In this document: positions 1-10,101 of the stretch, in pieces
How the letters are laid out: the number at the start of each line of letters is the position of its first letter
Position numbering within the stretch: position 1 is the stretch's first letter
Origin: Pseudomonas salomonii
Lineage (GTDB): Bacteria; Pseudomonadota; Gammaproteobacteria; Pseudomonadales; Pseudomonadaceae
DNA length: 64,000 bases
Reading direction: 5' to 3'
NCBI RefSeq assembly: GCF_900107155.1
Contig: NZ_FNOX01000001.1
Location: forward strand, 372,001 to 436,000
The notes under the pieces: model-generated
The model's input: the letters and a program-made list of their open reading frames with translations, nothing else
The model's database searches: none
What the model was told of the DNA's origin: nothing
Made by a program: the position numbers and the translations under genes

Positions 1-156
1 CCGTGGTACGCCATCGAAACCCTCTACGACCTGCAGTCCGGCCGCTACCTGGCCCTGGGCATGAAGAACGAAGAGAAGCAGGCCTATGACTTCGGTTTCA
101 CCGCCTCCACCGCAGACTTCTCCCCGGCGGCCTTGCGCCAGGATGGGGTTCGCTAA
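1..156 (+). CDS. DUF1329-family protein, C-terminal fragment
   Basis: An open frame enters from the left edge and stops at TAA 154-156, giving the last 51 residues. The tail reads ETLYDLQSGRYLALGMKNEE and ends in PAALRQDGVR, which resembles the conserved end of DUF1329 proteins (outer-membrane or periplasmic lipoprotein-like proteins of pseudomonads, often encoded next to DUF1302 and RND genes and a MalT-like LuxR regulator). A LuxR regulator does follow here. The family call rests on recall of that C-terminal motif and on context. The function of the family is not established. An intrinsic terminator lies about 34 bases downstream, so this is the last gene of its operon. Confidence 0.6.
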   Translation, partial: PWYAIETLYDLQSGRYLALGMKNEEKQAYDFGFTASTADFSPAALRQDGVR

Positions 157-189
157 GCTGTTTTAACTGAGGCCGCATCCTCAGCGTGA

Positions 190-215
190 AGCCCCGACTG
201 GTTCGGGGCTTTTTT
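190..215 (+). terminator. intrinsic terminator of the DUF1329 operon
   Basis: An 8-bp perfect stem, AGCCCCGA / TCGGGGCT, with a 5-base loop is followed directly by a run of five or six T. It lies between the DUF1329 stop codon and the LuxR regulator. Confidence 0.85.
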
Positions 216-343
216 ATGTGGGGATATTTTTTGTCGCAGTTCTTTTTCAGGCAAATGTCGCAAAAATCTACAAACCCGCCGCTTTTACCGCTAGTCTGCG
301 GACATCTGCAGTGCCGACAACAGCCTTCTACAAGAGCCCGGCG

Positions 344-3073
344 ATGACTGATCTGTCCCGAATCCAAGGGCCTGCGAGCGCGGTGATTCCGACCCTGGAA
401 TCGCGTTTCTACAGGCCACCGCTGCCTGACGGCTATGTGCTGCGCCCGCGCCTGTGCGAACGCCTGAGTGCCGGCCTTGCGGGACGACTGTTGCTGGTGA
501 GCGCCCCGGCCGGGTTCGGCAAGAGTTCGCTGGCGGTGGAGTTTTGCCAGAGTCTGCCGACGCATTGGCAAAGCCTGTGGCTGGGCCTGAGCCCGCGGGA
601 TAACGACCCCGGCCGCTTCCTTGAGCGCTTGCTCGACGGCTTGCAGCAATACTTCCCGCAACTGGGTGGCCAATCCCTGGGCCTGCTGAAAATGCGTCAG
701 CGTCACCAACCCTTTGCCTTTGAAGAATGGCTCGACGGCTTGCTCGACGAACTGACGCTGCACCTGTCCACCCAAGCGCCATTGCTGCTGGTGCTGGATG
801 ACTACCATCTGGCCCAGGGCCCGGTGCTGGATCGCTGCCTGCAATTTTTCCTCAATCATCTACCCGATGGGCTGCTGGTCATGGTCACCAGCCGCCAACG
901 CCCGGACTGGCACCTGGCGCGGCTGCGGCTCTCGCGCCACCTGCTGGAACTGCATGAACAAGACCTGCGCCTGACTCACGACGAATCGCTGGCGGTACTC
1001 GACAGGCACAGCAGCTCGTTGCGCGGCGAAGCCCTGGACAACCTGATTCGTCGCAGCGAGGGCTGGGTGGCGGGCTTGCGCTTCTGGCTGCTGGCCCTTT
1101 CCGAAGCCGGTAATGAGGCTGCGTTGCCACAACATTTGCACGGTGGCGAAGGGCTGATCCGCGACTATCTGCTGGAAGAAGTCATCGATTGCCTGCCGGC
1201 AGACGTTCAAGCCTTTCTGTATGACACCGCCCCACAGGATCGTTTTTGCAGCGAGCTGTGCGACGCCGTGCGCGAAGCCCACGACAGCGCGCATATCCTC
1301 GGTTATTTGCAGGCCCACCAAGTGTTTCTGGTGCCGCTGGATGAGCAGGGCCACTGGTATCGCTACCACCATCTGTTTTCCGACCTGTTGCGTACCCGCC
1401 GTGCGAGCAGTGCCACCGTGCCGATTGCCAGCCTGCACCTGCGGGCCTGCCGCTGGTTCAACACCCAGGGCTTGATCGATGAAGCGGTGGAGCAGGCGTT
1501 ACGTGCCGGCCACCTGGATGTGGCGGCGAACCTGGTGCAGAACCTGTCGGAGGAGCAACTGCTGGCCGAGCAAAATGTCGGCATGCTGCTGCGCTGGAAG
1601 ATGGACTTGCCCGACAGCCTGCTGATCAGCACGCCGCGTTTGATCGTGCTCTACAGCTGGGCATTGGGGCTGGCCTGCCAACTCGATGCGGCCGAAGAAC
1701 TGTCCAGCTACCTCAGCCGCTTTTTGCCGGCGCCGTCGGCCACTGCGCAAAAGTCGATGCTGGCCCAATGGCTGGCGCTGAGCGGGATTATCGCCCGTGG
1801 CCGAGGCGATCGTGAGTCGACCCTGCGTTATTGCAGCGAGGCGTTGGAAAGCTTGCCGCAAAAACGTTATGGCCAGCGCCTGATGTGCCTGTCGACCTTG
1901 TCCAACCTGGCCATCGTCGATGCCGATTTGTGGCGTGCCCGTGGCCTGAATCGCGAATCCCTGGAGCTGGCGCAGCGCGTCGGTAACCCGCTGTTCGAGG
2001 CGTTGGCCCATTACGATCGCGCGCGGGTGTTGCAGGCGCGCGGCGAAATCCTGCGTTCCCTGGACGAAGTGCGCCAGGGCCTGCAACGCCTGCACGGCTT
2101 GGCGCCGCAGCGGCTCTACGCGGTGCGCGCGCGGTTGTCGCTGTACGAGGGTTATCTGCTGCTGGTGCGCTATCAGCCCGAGGCCGGCCTTGTCCGTCTA
2201 CGCGCGGGTCTGAACGAAGCCCGCGCCTGCCGGGATATCAGTGTACTGATCGGGCATTGTGTGATTGCCAGCTATGAAGGGCGCCGCCGGGATTTCCCCA
2301 CGGCGTTTGCCGAGCTTGCCGAAGCTGAGCGCTTGATGCACATCTGGGATGTGCCGCCGATCTACTACCTGGCGATGATCACCTTGATCAAATGCGAGCT
2401 GTGGCTGGCTCAAGGCCGCACAGACCTGGCAGAAGCCTGGTTAACCCGGCTGGGGCAAACCTACAACGGTGAACACGCAGCGGCGGCGCCGGAATTTCAC
2501 CCGCACTTGCCGCAACATATCGGGCTGCAACAGGCCGCGTTGGACGCCACCCGTCATCAGCCGGCCGCCGCGTTGCAACGGCTCGAAGCACTGGCGCAGC
2601 AGGCGCATAACAGTGGGCGGCAAATGATTGCCTTGATGGCCCTGACCCAGCAGGTGCAGTTGCTGCTGGAGTGTGGGCAGCAAGACCAGGCCCGACGGGC
2701 ATTGGCCCGCGCCCTTGAGGCTGGCTCCGGTGGGGCGTTGCAACCCTTTCAGCGGCTGCTGGAAAGTTACCCGGACTGGATGCGTGAGCAGCTTGGCCGG
2801 GAGGCTCATGGTGTGCTGAACCAGAGCTTGTTGGCGCTGTTGCCGGTGGCTGCGGTGGTTGAGGCCTTGCCCAATCTTGAAACCTTGAGCGCACGTGAAC
2901 TGGCGGTGCTGCAGTTGATTGCCCAAGGATGTTCGAACCAGGAGATCAGCAATCAGCTGTTTATTTCTCTGCACACCGTGAAAACCCACGCCAGCCATAT
3001 CAACAGCAAGCTGGGTGTCGAGCGCCGGACTCAAGCGGTGGCGCGGGCCAAGTCGATGGGGCTGCTGGCCTGA
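344..3073 (+). CDS. MalT-like (LAL) LuxR-family transcriptional regulator
   Basis: A 909-residue large ATP-binding LuxR regulator. The N-terminal STAND NTPase carries a Walker A motif APAGFGKSS at about residues 54-62 and a Walker B LLLVLDDYH at about 147-155. A long helical TPR-like sensor region follows, then a C-terminal LuxR helix-turn-helix (about residues 848-909, starting LSARELAVLQLIAQG, with HTVKTH in the recognition region). MalT-type proteins bind ATP and an inducer, oligomerise and activate promoters. The inducer here is unknown. The start ATG 344 begins MTDLSRIQ and is preferred because the upstream in-frame stretch runs back into the terminator hairpin region. The ribosome site is weak. 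It probably controls the DUF1329 operon just upstream. Confidence 0.88.
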   Translation: MTDLSRIQGPASAVIPTLESRFYRPPLPDGYVLRPRLCERLSAGLAGRLLLVSAPAGFGKSSLAVEFCQSLPTHWQSLWLGLSPRDNDPGRFLERLLDGLQQYFPQLGGQSLGLLKMRQRHQPFAFEEWLDGLLDELTLHLSTQAPLLLVLDDYHLAQGPVLDRCLQFFLNHLPDGLLVMVTSRQRPDWHLARLRLSRHLLELHEQDLRLTHDESLAVLDRHSSSLRGEALDNLIRRSEGWVAGLRFWLLALSEAGNEAALPQHLHGGEGLIRDYLLEEVIDCLPADVQAFLYDTAPQDRFCSELCDAVREAHDSAHILGYLQAHQVFLVPLDEQGHWYRYHHLFSDLLRTRRASSATVPIASLHLRACRWFNTQGLIDEAVEQALRAGHLDVAANLVQNLSEEQLLAEQNVGMLLRWKMDLPDSLLISTPRLIVLYSWALGLACQLDAAEELSSYLSRFLPAPSATAQKSMLAQWLALSGIIARGRGDRESTLRYCSEALESLPQKRYGQRLMCLSTLSNLAIVDADLWRARGLNRESLELAQRVGNPLFEALAHYDRARVLQARGEILRSLDEVRQGLQRLHGLAPQRLYAVRARLSLYEGYLLLVRYQPEAGLVRLRAGLNEARACRDISVLIGHCVIASYEGRRRDFPTAFAELAEAERLMHIWDVPPIYYLAMITLIKCELWLAQGRTDLAEAWLTRLGQTYNGEHAAAAPEFHPHLPQHIGLQQAALDATRHQPAAALQRLEALAQQAHNSGRQMIALMALTQQVQLLLECGQQDQARRALARALEAGSGGALQPFQRLLESYPDWMREQLGREAHGVLNQSLLALLPVAAVVEALPNLETLSARELAVLQLIAQGCSNQEISNQLFISLHTVKTHASHINSKLGVERRTQAVARAKSMGLLA

Positions 3074-3105
3074 TAATGGGCGAGCTTTCCTGTGGAAGCT
3101 GGCTT

Positions 3106-3127
3106 ATGTGGGAGCTGGCTCCCACAT
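3106..3127. repeat. REP palindrome
   Basis: Perfect inverted repeat ATGTGGGAGC-TG-GCTCCCACAT, the head of the pseudomonad REP sequence. It sits between the convergent LuxR regulator and pqiC. Confidence 0.8.
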
Positions 3128-3155
3128 TTGACCGAGTACACCCTTAGTGGTCTCG

Positions 3156-3716
3156 CTACGGCGCAGTCGGGCAGGCTTTGAGCGACGTGTCGGCGGTTTT
3201 GCTGACCAGCGCGGCAAAGCGCTTGAGGTTGTTCTGATGCGCCACCACCAGGTCATCAATGCTCGGGCCTGCCGGTGTCTGCAAGGTAGTGCGGCAGGCC
3301 AGCGGTGCGACATCTGCGCCACTGGTGGACCGCAGGCGCCAGCGCACGTCGAGCAGTGCATATTGACCCGGCACCGAGTCGAATCGCTGCACTTCAACGC
3401 GTAACGACAGGGGCTGCCGGGAATGACTGTTGGCCAGTTGATCCACCAGCGCGCTTTTCAGCTCATCGGCCAGGGTTGCGGCCCACCACTGGGTTTCAAG
3501 GATCGCCACGCCACTGTCGCCCTGGCGAATCACGATTTGTGCGCGGTCCACCTGGGGCGGCACGCTGATGCTTTCAACGCGGATATCACCGGCCTGTGCT
3601 TGAGTGCTGTTAGTCCAGTGCACCGGGGTCAGGGTGTGGAAGGCAATCGGCTCACTGCGACAGGCCGCGAGCAGCACCAGCGCGGCGACCAGGGTGAGTT
3701 TCAAGGGAAAGGTCAT
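3156..3716 (-). CDS. pqiC: PqiC-type ABC-transport auxiliary lipoprotein
   Basis: A 186-residue outer-membrane lipoprotein of the PqiC/DUF330 family. It has a short signal peptide with lipobox LLAAC near residue 19, then the single ABC_trans_aux fold. In E. coli PqiC anchors the PqiB needle to the outer membrane in phospholipid transport. It is the last gene of the pqiA1-pqiA2-pqiB-pqiC operon. A start at 3734 would overlap the pqiB stop as ATGA and add six residues. The start at 3716 is chosen because GGAG lies five bases upstream and it gives a normal signal peptide. Either start may be used. Confidence 0.88.
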   Translation of the reverse strand: MTFPLKLTLVAALVLLAACRSEPIAFHTLTPVHWTNSTQAQAGDIRVESISVPPQVDRAQIVIRQGDSGVAILETQWWAATLADELKSALVDQLANSHSRQPLSLRVEVQRFDSVPGQYALLDVRWRLRSTSGADVAPLACRTTLQTPAGPSIDDLVVAHQNNLKRFAALVSKTADTSLKACPTAP

Positions 3717-3730
3717 GGCGGCTCCAATGG

Positions 3731-5380
3731 TCATTTGCGCGGTGGCCCTTGCAGGTCTGTTGGCGCGGCGTTGTCAGGGCGACCGCGGATCAGCGATTCC
3801 GGATGCCGGCCCAGGTAGTCCGACAGTTCGCGCAAGGAGCGCGACATGCGCGCCAGTTCATCCAGGGTCTGGGTCAGTTGTTCACGCTGCGGCGAGTCTT
3901 CGGCCAGGGTTGAGTTGGCCGACTGCAAGGTCTTGCTCACGTCACCCAGGGTGCTCTGCACGCCAGGCAGGGTCTTGGCGTTGAACTGGGCAAGGCTTTT
4001 GCGCAACTCCACCAGGCTGCCGTCGAGGTTGCCGGCGATGCGTTCGATCGGCAGTTGGTTGACCTTGTTGACGATGCCTTCGAGCTTCTCCTGTAACTGT
4101 TCCAGATTGCCGGGGATGGTCGGAATGTTGACCGGGCGCAGGTTCGGGTCAAACGCGACTTTGTCGGCTTTCGGGAAAAAATCCAGAGCGATGTACAGCT
4201 GGCCGGTCAGCAGGCTGCCGCTGCGGGCCTGGGCGCGCAGGCCGTTTTCGATAAAGGTGCCAATCAGGCGCACGCCGCCCGCTTCATCGTTGGGGTCATG
4301 GTTGGTGGCCTTGAGCAGCTTGGTGTTGGCTTCGCCGAGCAACTGCGGGTAAATCACGATGCCGACGTTGATCGGGAAGCTGCGTTTTTTAGCATCGAAG
4401 TCCAGGTTGATCGACACCACCTTGCCGAATTCGACCCCAAGAAATTCCACCGGCGCGCCCACTTTGAGCCCACGCAGTGCCTGATCAAAACGCAGTGCCA
4501 TGTATTGTCCTTGACCGCTGGGCGGGGCGAGGGCGCTTTGCTGGTCGTCGAACAGTTCATAGGTGTGATCTTCGTTGGCCGGTTTGTCGTTGGGGCTGTA
4601 GGGCGGCGCCTGGAACGCAATGCCGCCGGCCAACATCGATGACAAGGACTCGGTTTTCAGCGCGAAACCATTGGCGCCGACGCTCAGGTCAATGCCGCTG
4701 GCATTCCAGAATCGCGTGTTTTCGGTGACGTACACATCATTGGGCGCATGCACGAAAACCTCGATCTTCACGCCCTTGCCATCGTCATCCAGCTCGTAGG
4801 CCACTACCTGGCCCACCGGGATCTTGCGGTAGTACACCGGCGAGCCGATATCCAGCGAGCCCAGGCCCTGGGTATGCAACGTGAAGCGCTTGCCCGGCTC
4901 GCCGTAGGTGATGGGCGGCGGGTTTTCCAGGCCTTTGAACTGTTTGGCGCGCGTATCGGACTGGCCGATATCGGCGCCGATATAGTCACCGGACAGCAAG
5001 GTATCGATGCCGGACACGCCACCGGCACCGATGCGCGGGCGTACCACCCAGAACTTGGAGTCTTCACGGGTGAAGCTTTCCGCCTGTTTGGCCAGCTTGA
5101 TGGTGGCGTTGACACTTTTCTGGTCATCGCTCAAGGCCACATCCGAGACTTGGCCGATCACCACGTTGCGGTATTTGACCTCGGTTTTATTGGCGACCAG
5201 GCCGTTGCCGGTCTTGAAGTTGAGGACGATGACCGGGCCCTGTTGCAGAACGTTGTGCACCACCAGCGAGATGCCCACCAGCACCGCCACGATCGGCACG
5301 ATCCACACCAGCGAAACGCTGAAGCGCCGTGTTTTGATCGCCGGTGAACCGGCAGCCGTGTCAGTGTTGTGTGAACTCAT
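3731..5380 (-). CDS. pqiB: PqiB, MCE-domain intermembrane transport protein
   Basis: 549 residues, close to E. coli PqiB. A single N-terminal membrane anchor (about residues 22-44, VSLVWIVPIVAVLVGISLVV) is followed by three MCE domains (first near 48-140, starting GPVIVLNFKTGNGLVANKTE) and a C-terminal coiled-coil segment rich in leucine and glutamine (about 425-520). PqiB forms stacked hexameric rings and a tube across the periplasm that carries lipids between membranes. The start overlaps the end of pqiA2 by 20 bases, and the stop lies just past the pqiC start region, so the operon is tightly coupled. Signal, anchor and triple MCE architecture make the call firm. Confidence 0.93.
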   Translation of the reverse strand: MSSHNTDTAAGSPAIKTRRFSVSLVWIVPIVAVLVGISLVVHNVLQQGPVIVLNFKTGNGLVANKTEVKYRNVVIGQVSDVALSDDQKSVNATIKLAKQAESFTREDSKFWVVRPRIGAGGVSGIDTLLSGDYIGADIGQSDTRAKQFKGLENPPPITYGEPGKRFTLHTQGLGSLDIGSPVYYRKIPVGQVVAYELDDDGKGVKIEVFVHAPNDVYVTENTRFWNASGIDLSVGANGFALKTESLSSMLAGGIAFQAPPYSPNDKPANEDHTYELFDDQQSALAPPSGQGQYMALRFDQALRGLKVGAPVEFLGVEFGKVVSINLDFDAKKRSFPINVGIVIYPQLLGEANTKLLKATNHDPNDEAGGVRLIGTFIENGLRAQARSGSLLTGQLYIALDFFPKADKVAFDPNLRPVNIPTIPGNLEQLQEKLEGIVNKVNQLPIERIAGNLDGSLVELRKSLAQFNAKTLPGVQSTLGDVSKTLQSANSTLAEDSPQREQLTQTLDELARMSRSLRELSDYLGRHPESLIRGRPDNAAPTDLQGPPRK

Positions 5381-6005
5381 CCGAGATCTCCTCGTTGTGT
5401 GGGTTTTCCCAGATCAGGCGCGGGTCGAAACTCATGGCCGCGAGCATGGTGAACACCACCACCAGACCAAAAAACAAAATGCCCAGACGTGGCTCGATGG
5501 TGCCCAGCGCCTGGAACTTCACCAGCGCGGCCACCAGCGCGACCACAATGACATCGAGCATGGACCAGTAGCCGATCAGCTCGACAAACCGAAACAGCTT
5601 CGAGCGCTCTTTGCGCGCCCACTGGCTGTTGCGTTGCACGGTGACCAGCAGCAGGGTCAGCGAGAGAAACTTGATGCCCGGCACCGCAATGCTGGCAATG
5701 AAAATGATCAGGGCAATGTCCCAGGCGCCATGCTGCCAGAACTCCAGCACACCGCTCATGATGGTGCTTTCGGCGCCTGAACCGAGCATCGTAGTGTTCA
5801 TCACCGGCAATAAATTCGCCGGGATATAAAACGCCAGTGCCGTGAGCATGTAGGCCCAGGTGCGGGTCAGCGAGTGGCGTTTGCGCCGATGCAGCGGCGC
5901 ACCGCAGCGCTCGCACTCGCTGGGTTCGTCGCGCATGTCGCACGGCTGGCCGCAGGTATGGCACAGGCACAGGTTGAGTTCGCGGGCGGTCGGTGGCGAG
6001 TTCAT
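5361..6005 (-). CDS. pqiA: PqiA-like integral membrane protein, second half
   Basis: A 214-residue inner-membrane protein of the PqiA family. It has an N-terminal zinc-ribbon-like cysteine pair set (CLCHTCGQPC and CERCGAPL) followed by four hydrophobic segments, including MLTALAFYIPANLLPVMN, which is the family hallmark. ATG 6005 overlaps the stop of the preceding pqiA gene as ATGA. E. coli PqiA is one protein of about 417 residues with two such domains. Here the two domains are separate genes, as often in Pseudomonas. It likely forms the inner-membrane part that feeds PqiB. Confidence 0.9.
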   Translation of the reverse strand: MNSPPTARELNLCLCHTCGQPCDMRDEPSECERCGAPLHRRKRHSLTRTWAYMLTALAFYIPANLLPVMNTTMLGSGAESTIMSGVLEFWQHGAWDIALIIFIASIAVPGIKFLSLTLLLVTVQRNSQWARKERSKLFRFVELIGYWSMLDVIVVALVAALVKFQALGTIEPRLGILFFGLVVVFTMLAAMSFDPRLIWENPHNEEISDEFTQH

Positions 6006-6592
6006 ACGGCGTCCCACAAGTCGCGTACGTCACGCCCGGCGATGCGGATCAGCAACAAGGCGAGGGCGGCGAGGGCGAACAGGCCGGTGCCGGGGATCAC
6101 GTCGAGCATGCCCGCCAGCTTGAACACCGCAACCATGGCACCCAGCAGGCAGACTTCGAGCATGCTCCACGGCCTCAGCGCTTCCAGCCAGCGCATGCAC
6201 ACTTTGAACGCTGGCGAGCGCTTGCCGGCCAGGGCGAAACTCAGCACCCATATCAGCAACAGCAACTGAAACACCGGCGCGATGATGATCGAGATCGCCG
6301 CCACCAGCGCAATAAAAGTGATCGGCCCCAGGCTCAGCGCGACCACCGAGTCCCACAGGGTCGCGCTGTTTTTGAGGCCTTGCAGGCTGATGCTCATCAC
6401 CGGATAGAAATTGGCAAAGGTCCACAGCACCGCTGCGGTGACGGTCAGTGCCAGGCGTTGTTGCACCGACAGCCCGTTGTAGCGCTGCAGCACGCCTGCG
6501 CAACGGATGCACAGGGCTTTTTGATGTTTGGCGAGCGTGACCTTTTCGTACACGCAATCGCAGTGTTCGCAGATGATCCGAGAATTGGCCAT
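6002..6592 (-). CDS. pqiA: PqiA-like integral membrane protein, first half
   Basis: A 196-residue first gene of the pqi operon. It has an N-terminal rubredoxin-like metal site (CEHCDCVY and CIRCAGVL) and four membrane segments with the PqiA motif TFANFYPVMSI. It matches the first PqiA domain of the fused enterobacterial protein. In E. coli the operon is induced by paraquat and membrane stress through SoxRS. No SoxR box was recognised here. The region upstream, 6593-6728, is shared with the divergent MBL hydrolase gene and should hold both promoters. Confidence 0.9.
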   Translation of the reverse strand: MANSRIICEHCDCVYEKVTLAKHQKALCIRCAGVLQRYNGLSVQQRLALTVTAAVLWTFANFYPVMSISLQGLKNSATLWDSVVALSLGPITFIALVAAISIIIAPVFQLLLLIWVLSFALAGKRSPAFKVCMRWLEALRPWSMLEVCLLGAMVAVFKLAGMLDVIPGTGLFALAALALLLIRIAGRDVRDLWDAV

Positions 6593-6728
6593 ACGTCTTG
6601 CTCCAAATGCGACGCTGCGGTGCGGGTTCCATGGCGCTTGAGTAGCTTAGCAGTTGAGGCTCTTCGAATCCGGAGCAAGCTCCACCATACTGCGCCTGGA
6701 ATGTGCCATAGAGCTTGCAGGAACGCCC

Positions 6729-7373
6729 ATGAATATCGAAAAACCCGTGCTGATCCGCGAAACCTTCCCCGTCGGTCCGTTGCAGTGCAACTGCACGATC
6801 ATCGGCGACCCGATCAGCAAAAAAGCCATTGTGGTCGACCCGGGCGGCAATCACGAACTGATCCTGGCGCGCCTCGATGCGCTGGGCCTCAAGGTGGTGA
6901 GCATTATCCACACTCACGCTCACCTTGATCACTTCCTGGCGTCCGGCCAGTTGAAAGAGAAGACCGGCGCCACGCTGCATTTGCACAAAGAAGACCAATT
7001 TCTTTGGGATAACCTGGAAATGCAATGCCAGATGTTTCGTGTGCCCTACACGCCGGTGCCGTCGCCGGACCGCTGGCTGGAGGACGACGAGGAGCTGGCC
7101 TGTGGTTGCGGGGTGGCGCTGCATACGCCGGGGCACACGCCGGGGTCGATGAGCTTCTGGTTTGCCGATGCCAAGCTGCTGATCGCCGGCGACACCTTGT
7201 TCAAGCGCGGCGTGGGGCGTACCGACCTGTGGGGCGGGGACCAGGCGACGATAGTGCGCTCGATCAAGCAGCGGTTGTACACCCTGGATGAGGGCGCGAC
7301 CGTGGTGACAGGGCATGGGCCGGACACCCGCTTGGGCGATGAGATGCGCGAGAACCCGTTTGTGCGGGCTTGA
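6729..7373 (+). CDS. MBL-fold metallo-hydrolase (glyoxalase II-like)
   Basis: A 214-residue metallo-beta-lactamase-fold hydrolase. The zinc motif THAHLDH is at about residues 62-68. Further metal ligands are in HTPGHTPGS (about 136-144), AGDTLF (about 156-161) and the late TGHGPDT. This is the group usually annotated as YcbL-like or hydroxyacylglutathione hydrolase-like, but it lacks the long C-terminal glutathione-binding part of true GloB, so the substrate is open. The start ATG 6729 has AGGAA a few bases upstream. It is a single gene, divergent from the pqi operon. Confidence 0.85.
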   Translation: MNIEKPVLIRETFPVGPLQCNCTIIGDPISKKAIVVDPGGNHELILARLDALGLKVVSIIHTHAHLDHFLASGQLKEKTGATLHLHKEDQFLWDNLEMQCQMFRVPYTPVPSPDRWLEDDEELACGCGVALHTPGHTPGSMSFWFADAKLLIAGDTLFKRGVGRTDLWGGDQATIVRSIKQRLYTLDEGATVVTGHGPDTRLGDEMRENPFVRA

Positions 7374-7431
7374 GGGGACGCCTGCCAATAATTCGTTTAC
7401 CGGCGCTGTTCTCTCTCAAGCACCGCAGTAG

Positions 7432-7462
7432 CAAAAAAACGCAGGTCGCGTTCAGCCTGCGT
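7432..7462 (-). terminator. minus-strand intrinsic terminator without an obvious gene
   Basis: Stem ACGCAGG / CCTGCGT with a 10-base loop. On the minus strand it is followed by seven T. An outer GTAGCA / TGCTAC arm (7428-7433 and 7464-7469) adds to the structure. No minus-strand gene precedes it. The stretch 7374-7617 is otherwise the leader of the YiaD-like gene. Confidence 0.55.
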
Positions 7463-7617
7463 CTGCTACGGTTTCCCTGGCGGTGATAGCGGCCAGTAGT
7501 TTGTTCTGGCGCGGGGCGCGGCCACGGAATTTTTACCGCTTGTCGCGTTCCAAACTCCGCACAGGTCGATTGCCAATGTCCTTTGCACCACAGAATGCAA
7601 AAGTAGGAGCTCCCTTC

Positions 7618-8397
7618 ATGTTTACTCCGCGTCGTCTTCTTGTTGTTGCCACCGCCGTAGCCTTGTTGTCCGGCTGCGCTTCACCTAATCCTTATGACGG
7701 CAGCCAGGGACAGGCCAGCAATGGTTCCGAAGGGGGCATCAGCAAAACCGCCAAATACGGCGGCCTGGGTGCTCTGGCCGGTGCCCTGGCGGGTGCTGCC
7801 ATCGACCATAACAACCGTGGCAAGGGCGCACTGATCGGTGGTGCTATTGCAGGCCTGGGCGCCGCCGGTTATGGCTACTACGCCGACCAGCAGGAAAAGA
7901 AACTGCGTGAAAGCATGGCCAACACCGGTGTTGAGGTGCAGCGCCAGGGTGACCAGATCAAGTTGATCATGCCGGGTAATATCACTTTCGCGACTAACTC
8001 CGATGCCATCGCCAGTAGCTTCTACACGCCGCTCAATAACCTGGCTGGCTCTCTGAAGCAGTTCAATCAGAACACTATCCAGATCGTCGGCTACACCGAC
8101 AGCACGGGCAGCCGCCAGTTGAACATGGACCTGTCCCAGCGTCGTGCCCAGAGCGTGGCCAACTACCTGACTTCCCAAGGCGTCAGCCCGACCAACCTGA
8201 GCGCCCGTGGTGCCGGCCCGGATAACCCGATTGCCAGCAATGCTGACGTCAATGGCCGTGCCCAGAACCGTCGCGTAGAAGTTAACCTCGGCCCGATCCC
8301 CGGCCAGCAATACGGCCAGCCTGGTCAACAGCAGCAACAACAGGCGCCGCAGCAGAACAACCAGTTCCAGGGCAACCCGTACCAGCAATACCAGTGA
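7618..8397 (+). CDS. YiaD-like OmpA-family lipoprotein
   Basis: A 259-residue envelope lipoprotein. The signal peptide carries lipobox LLSGC with the lipidated cysteine at residue 20. A glycine-zipper segment (about 43-79, alternating G/A) and an OmpA C-terminal peptidoglycan-binding domain (about 100-220) follow, with the typical IVGYTDSTGS and NRRVEV motifs. The last 40 residues are a glutamine-rich tail unusual for YiaD. The layout matches YiaD, which helps link the outer membrane to peptidoglycan. ATG 7618 has GGAG upstream and gives the signal peptide at the N-terminus. Longer in-frame starts would bury it. Confidence 0.88.
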   Translation: MFTPRRLLVVATAVALLSGCASPNPYDGSQGQASNGSEGGISKTAKYGGLGALAGALAGAAIDHNNRGKGALIGGAIAGLGAAGYGYYADQQEKKLRESMANTGVEVQRQGDQIKLIMPGNITFATNSDAIASSFYTPLNNLAGSLKQFNQNTIQIVGYTDSTGSRQLNMDLSQRRAQSVANYLTSQGVSPTNLSARGAGPDNPIASNADVNGRAQNRRVEVNLGPIPGQQYGQPGQQQQQQAPQQNNQFQGNPYQQYQ

Positions 8398-8410
8398 ACC
8401 CTGGGCAATA

Positions 8411-8449
8411 AAAAGGGCGCCGTGCAGTCAATGCACGGCGCCCTTTTTT
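8411..8449. terminator. bidirectional intrinsic terminator
   Basis: A long GC-rich stem, AAAGGGCGCCGTGCA paired with TGCACGGCGCCCTTT, has a four-base loop. It is flanked by A-rich and T-rich sides, so it can stop transcription from both the YiaD-like gene and the convergent dolP. Confidence 0.9.
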
Positions 8450-8465
8450 GTGGCTGGCGATTACA

Positions 8466-10100
<1,635 letters not shown>

Positions 10101-10101
<1 letters not shown>

